This document shows positions 5,904-8,966 of a DNA stretch of 8,966 nt, in pieces. A program made the position numbers and the translations under genes. The DNA comes from Cyclobacteriaceae bacterium (GTDB taxonomy: Bacteria; Bacteroidota; Bacteroidia; Cytophagales; Cyclobacteriaceae), in assembly GCA_013414665.1 (NCBI GenBank), contig CP058703.1:2957745-2966710 (forward strand), read 5' to 3'. Every line of letters begins with the position of its first letter. Positions within the stretch are counted from its first letter, which is position 1. The notes under the pieces are model-generated. The model saw only the letters and a program-made list of their open reading frames with translations. It was not told the origin of the DNA and did no database searches.

Positions 5904-6872
5904 TTAAGTGTACGTGACGTCCTGTGTAGGGACTTTCAAAATGCTGTTGTCAATAGACTTGAACCAGGTCATGCCATTGGCAACTTCTACTTCGTCTCCG
6001 AGAATTGTATTCCTGCGCACGGGTATTCGGTTTCCTTTGTTATCCATGACCACACTTTCCCGAATCGTGATTAGGTCTCTGTAGAGTCTGATTCCCTGGA
6101 GACTCCACGTGCCTGTACTGCTCACTTTTAAACCCATGCGCCGGAATTCATTTTTTATCTGCGCTTTGGCAGTCTCATTTCCTTTGAAGGCATACTCCAA
6201 AAGGTCCGTAACAATGGTCTTTGAGATGAAGCTTTGCTTTTGTAGTATTCATTGACTGCGGAGTATTCTGAAACCGTTTTCATTTGTTTCAACACACTCA
6301 ACACCTGCTCAATACTTTTTACCTGTGCTCCGGTATATAGACTCAACGCCAAGGAAGCCGGATTGAACACTACGGTTAAAGCACCATTCGCATTACCTGT
6401 AATTCTATTGAATAGAGTTTCATCAACTGTTTCAGAAAAACCGGATGCTTTCAAAGCACTCGCAGTTTGGGTTCCAAATTGACCATCAATCGCCAGTCCA
6501 GGGCTTGTGCGAGCCAGGGCTTGTTGCAGTTGTGTCACTCTCGTCCCACGACTGCCTCTCTTCAAAGGAAAGGAATCGCTTGCAGAAGAAATCAGTCGTG
6601 CGGCTGTAGTACTGGTTGAGGCAGGGAGACTATTGTTGATAATGATAGTATCTGAATTGCCCGATGAGGTTGTTCTCTCACCTGACAACTTTTTCTTTTC
6701 AACTTATCATACACCAGATAGCCACCGCCACCGAGAGCGGCTAACGCAAGCGCATAGACAAACACTTTCGCAGGTTGAATTTTTTCTTATCCGTATGCTT
6801 TGATTTACCTGGCCGATTTGCTCTTTGCTTCTGGCTTTTCGATTTCACCTTTCTATTCGCCTTCTTTGCCAT
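5904..6872 (-). CDS. Membrane-anchored peptidoglycan-binding (PG_binding_1) protein, broken by three indels
   Basis: Reconstructed as 323 residues from ATG 6872 to TAA 5904 after adding one base at each of three runs: 6780-6785 (A6), 6690-6694 (A5) and 6238-6241 (A4, minus-strand bases). As printed, only pieces at 6155-6688 and 5904-6200 are readable. Residues 1-33 are very basic. Residues 36-55 (KVFVYALALAALGGGGYLVY) form one membrane segment, followed by a basic stop and a Ser/Thr linker. Residues 103-157 are a PG_binding_1 domain (LKRGSRGTRVTQLQQAL, IDGQFGTQTASALKASG). The C-terminal half is helical, then beta-rich (NRIPVRRNTILGDEVEV) and unassigned. The start overlaps the previous gene by 20 bases. 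It probably tethers a membrane to the cell wall during entry or lysis. Confidence 0.78.
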
Positions 6873-7269
6873 CACTTTTTGCGTTTAATATCCTTATCAG
6901 CTCATTGTACTCCTCGCTGCTCAACTCTTCCTCCAAATCCGCATTCAAACTTCTTCCATACAGACTAGCGTATTCCTTCTGAACTTTTGTGTACATCGTT
7001 TTTGAAGGAATCTCATTGAACACCTGCAACACCATTTTTTCATTGGTGCCCCAGCCCATGTAGTTGTCATTATCAAATGCCATTTTCAGTTGTTTGGCAA
7101 ATGTGGCCGGGTCACCCACTTCCAGACTGCGCCTTTGTGATACGTTCGCCCTGGTCTTCTTATAGAAGTAACGCGCCAGAAAGAACAATCCGGTAGCTGT
7201 GCCAAGACCAAGGGTAGAGTAAATCACAATGGACTTGAGGTTTTGTATTTTCTGTGCGTCTGCGCTCAT
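6853..7269 (-). CDS. Single-pass membrane protein with one annexin-like repeat
   Basis: An intact 138-residue frame from ATG 7269 to TAG 6853. Residues 13-35 (SIVIYSTLGLGTATGLFFLA) form a membrane segment near the N-terminus, followed by basic YKKTR. Residues 53-129 align by eye with one annexin repeat: D-P-A-x-x-A-x-x-L-x-x-A, then G-W-G-T-N-E (the G-x-G-T calcium loop), V-L-Q-V-F, a Y-A-S-L-Y-G-R-S-L segment, D-L-E-E-E-L-S, and a final Y-N-E-L-I-R-I-L. An acidic residue lies about 40 positions past G-x-G-T, as a type II calcium site needs. Eukaryotic annexins have four or more repeats and bind phospholipid through calcium; a single repeat beside a membrane segment may only share the fold. 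Related proteins occur in Bacteroidota elements; their role is unknown. Confidence 0.75.
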   Translation of the reverse strand: MSADAQKIQNLKSIVIYSTLGLGTATGLFFLARYFYKKTRANVSQRRSLEVGDPATFAKQLKMAFDNDNYMGWGTNEKMVLQVFNEIPSKTMYTKVQKEYASLYGRSLNADLEEELSSEEYNELIRILNAKSDGKEGE

Positions 7270-7287
7270 GCCTGTTACTTCTCGTTG

Positions 7288-7470
7288 TTAAAGTCCCAAT
7301 GCCTTTTTGGCAAGTGTAGTCTTTACCGGATCGTTCTTTACTACATCAGCAAGCTTTGCGATTTCTCTTGCCTTTAACTTTTGCATCAACGTAGAGGCAG
7401 CCAACAGTTTTACTTCTGCTTCACCTTGTGTTTGCGCTTCAATACTCACTTCAAAACTGTACTTGTTCAT
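7288..7470 (-). CDS. Hypothetical 60-residue protein
   Basis: An intact small frame from ATG 7470, behind an A/T-rich leader, to TAA 7288. It begins with a beta-like strand (KYSFEVSIEAQT) and an acidic turn (GEAEVK), then a long basic amphipathic helix (AASTLMQKLKAREIAKLADV) and a lysine-rich end (VKNDPVKTTLAKKALGL). The strand-turn-helix form suggests a small folded protein or a capsid- or nucleic-acid-contacting peptide. Short, basic and lacking a membrane segment, it sits between two element genes with 9- and 18-base gaps, so it is clearly part of the operon. Family not recognised. Confidence 0.62.
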   Translation of the reverse strand: MNKYSFEVSIEAQTQGEAEVKLLAASTLMQKLKAREIAKLADVVKNDPVKTTLAKKALGL

Positions 7471-7479
7471 AACTTATGC

Positions 7480-7821
7480 TTATTTATTGTTTACATGATT
7501 CAGAATCAATTCAATCTTACTCTTGTCATCAGCAAGCATTTGAATAATGTGTAACACCTTTTCAAACTCATCCTTGCTGAACTGTGATTTCAGTTGATTG
7601 ACAAATTGTATCGCAGCCTGTTCCTCGTCAGAGAGCGATGCCGAAGAAGAACTTGTCTTTGGCTTAAAGCTTACCTCAGATTCCTGAGTCTGTTCCTCTA
7701 AAGGTTCTTCGTTATTCGATTGCAGCAACCCTGCAAGTGCTTCACCGCCTGGAAATGCTGCCATTAGTTTTGGATTACGCTTGATGAAACTTTCCACCAG
7801 TGAAGAGCCGATGTCACCCAA
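7480..7821 (-). CDS. Hypothetical hydrophilic protein with disordered middle
   Basis: The frame ends at TAA 7480. The printed start is TTG 7821, coding MGDIGSSLVESF, but the frame stays open a little further up with no ATG, so either TTG or ATT near 7854 is used, or a lost base hides the true start. The N-terminus is helical and Pro/Gly-containing (KLMAAFPGGEALAGLL). Residues about 35-65 are rich in E, Q, S and T and look disordered. The C-terminus is a helical pair (FVNQLKSQFSKDEFEKVLHI, then DDKSKIELILNHVNNK). No membrane segment or known motif. Length about 113 residues. It could be a scaffold or small virion protein; there is no direct evidence. Confidence 0.6.
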   Translation of the reverse strand: MGDIGSSLVESFIKRNPKLMAAFPGGEALAGLLQSNNEEPLEEQTQESEVSFKPKTSSSSASLSDEEQAAIQFVNQLKSQFSKDEFEKVLHIIQMLADDKSKIELILNHVNNK

Positions 7822-7829
7822 GAAATTGT

Positions 7830-8285
7830 TTAGGGAGATTGTTTTAGCTCCAATCGTGCATTATGTCTCTCTAGTTCTTCTACTTCGCTTTCCAGGTCAG
7901 CAATGTGTTGCTGAAGCTTTTGTTTTCATCCTTCAGTGTGTCGAACTCTTTTTCGCGCAGCCTGCGTTGCACTTCCTCGTCCACGATGTTCTTCACATCC
8001 ACACCTGACAGCCCTTCCTTCTGCGTTTCACCGAAATAGAAAATTCGCTTCTCGTTGTTGTTACTGGTGCCTGTGAAAAGCAACACTTCAATGGAGCGCG
8101 TATCCGCAGTCACGAAATTTTCAAACATGGTGAACATGTCCGGTCACTGGTTCTGCGCACTGCTTTAAATCCATCTACCAGAATTTCATAGTCGATGGGT
8201 TGCCCTTTTCGGAATAGAGGCGCAAGTATTGTAAAAGGTTGTCAATCTTCTTTTGTTCGTATTTCTCTTTATTCGGTAGTGCCAT
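7830..8285 (-). CDS. Hypothetical coiled-coil protein (three frameshifts)
   Basis: Reconstructed as 152 residues from ATG 8285 to TAA 7830 by adding one base at each of 8206-8209 (A4), 8140-8141 (GG) and 7918-7921 (A4), minus-strand bases. As printed only 7880-8137 reads well. The restored N-terminus is helical (KEKYEQKKIDNLLQYLRLYS), then GQPIDYEILVDGFKAVRRTS and DMFTMFENFVTADTRSIEVL, a mixed domain ending in RIFYFGE. The last third is a coiled coil (DEEVQRRLREKEFDTLKDEN, then LQQHIADLESEVEELERHNA) with clear heptads. No catalytic motif is visible. The restored total is a whole number of codons and the gene then ends nine bases before the next start, both of which support the repair. Function unknown; a structural role fits. 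Confidence 0.62.
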
Positions 8286-8317
8286 ATCTTAGCTCACTAT
8301 GATTGCTTGTATAAATT

Positions 8318-8599
8318 TTATTCTTCGTTTCGTATCGCCTGGGTTCGTGATTTTGATTTCGCCCGGTGTATGTGTATGCATTCTGGTATGAGATCGTCTG
8401 TCGAGTCAAACATGCCATAATCAGAATCAACTACTAAACCCGGAGGCTCATCTACAATGAAGAACATCTCGTTGTATGCCGGAATGGTGATAGTCGCTCC
8501 AGCTTCTACAATGAAATCTCTGTGTCGCAGATGAAAGCGGGAGTATCCCTGTTGCTTCAATCGCAGCGGTGCAAAGTCCAGAATGAATTGCTCGGTCAT
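8318..8599 (-). CDS. Hypothetical 93-residue beta-rich protein
   Basis: An intact frame from ATG 8599, sharing ATGA with the stop of the previous gene, to TAA 8318. The N-terminus looks beta-rich: FILDFAPLRLKQQGYSRFHL, RDFIVEAGATITIP, then YNEMFFIVDEPPGLVVDSDY and ECIHIHRAKSKSR. The hydrophobic, aromatic strand pattern suggests a small beta sandwich or barrel, as in minor virion proteins. No membrane segment or enzyme motif is seen. The overlap with the upstream gene indicates coupled translation. Family not recognised. It lies in the group of small genes ahead of the envelope module and may be a minor structural protein, but this is only a guess from position. Confidence 0.62.
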   Translation of the reverse strand: MTEQFILDFAPLRLKQQGYSRFHLRHRDFIVEAGATITIPAYNEMFFIVDEPPGLVVDSDYGMFDSTDDLIPECIHIHRAKSKSRTQAIRNEE

Positions 8600-8964
8600 A
8601 GATTAATTTCCATTGGTGCCAGCCAATCGTCTTCGGGATTTGCAATGTTCTTTAACTCGTTATCGGAAATCACTGCTTCGAGTTCTTCTGCGGTCTCACA
8701 CTCTACATACACGATAATCACGAATGCACTTTCAAACACCTCACCTTTGAACCATGCATTGATGATTGAAGTATCACCTTCTACATGCACTGGTTTTATG
8801 GTGGGAACATTTCCGTTGACCCACGCTTTGTCACTCTCAAACTGCGAATCTTCAATCAGCATGAATGCTTCATCTGATTGCTCTATTCCCGATTCTTTTA
8901 TTGCGGTCACATGAAAGACATCAGTCTTGTCATTGGCCTGAAAGGTGACAGTGCCCGTGTTCAT
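8596..8964 (-). CDS. Hypothetical 122-residue protein at the window edge
   Basis: An intact frame from ATG 8964 to TGA 8596, two bases from the window end, so an upstream overlap cannot be seen. The N-terminus is beta-rich (TGTVTFQANDKTDVFHVTAI) followed by acidic stretches (ESGIEQSDEAFMLIEDSQFE). The middle contains SIINAWFKGEVFESAFVIIV, possibly two strands, and the end is an acidic helix (CETAEELEAVISDNELKNIA) and EDDWLAPMEINL. The overall charge is strongly negative. No membrane segment or known motif. The stop overlaps the next start by four bases, which makes it part of the same operon. The operon probably continues to the right. Confidence 0.6.
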   Translation of the reverse strand: MNTGTVTFQANDKTDVFHVTAIKESGIEQSDEAFMLIEDSQFESDKAWVNGNVPTIKPVHVEGDTSIINAWFKGEVFESAFVIIVYVECETAEELEAVISDNELKNIANPEDDWLAPMEINL

Positions 8965-8966
8965 TT

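Overview
The window looks like one end of a prophage or small integrated viral element in a member of the Bacteroidota. The phylum is inferred from several signs. There is an adjacent pair of small HTH / winged-HTH proteins of a type typical of Bacteroidota mobile elements. Start codons follow A/T-rich leaders mostly without Shine-Dalgarno sequences. The lysis proteins (a GH108 muramidase and a YkuD-like protein ending in a membrane segment) are also typical of that phylum. No capsid, terminase, integrase or replication gene is visible, so the rest of the element, if present, lies beyond position 8966.

Layout. Positions 1-96 hold the last 31 codons of a HipA-type kinase on the + strand. Positions 97-751 have no convincing gene. 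They contain several hairpins, two or three of them rho-independent terminators for minus-strand transcription, and two exact copies of a 14-base sequence that looks like the 3' end of a tRNA gene, a possible attachment site. From 752 to 8964 every gene is on the minus strand, packed with short gaps or overlaps, and reads right to left as one probable operon. In transcription order these are: two small unknown proteins (8964-8318); a coiled-coil protein (8285-7830); two more small proteins (7821-7288); a one-pass membrane protein carrying an annexin-like repeat (7269-6853); a membrane-anchored peptidoglycan-binding protein (6872-5904); a GH108 muramidase with an EF-hand-like loop (5889-5359); a YkuD-like, SAGC-motif protein with a C-terminal membrane anchor (5332-4661); a fibre of about 820 residues (4664-2201); two unknown proteins (2188-1350); an excisionase-like HTH protein (1311-1023); and a winged-HTH-like protein (1036-752).

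How the genes fit together. The middle of the operon is an envelope-directed module: two membrane-anchored proteins, two peptidoglycan-active enzymes and a receptor-binding-type fibre. This suits host recognition, wall penetration or lysis by a virus-like particle. The small genes and absence of visible tail-assembly genes leave open a tailless virus, but the window alone cannot settle this.

Data-quality warning. Five genes are broken by at least 13 single-base indels. Nearly all are repaired by adding one base to a short homopolymer, and after repair the total lengths are whole numbers of codons and the proteins read through smoothly. This is the signature of uncorrected long-read sequencing rather than biological decay. 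Reconstructed coordinates are given for the broken genes; the fibre is listed in its three readable pieces.
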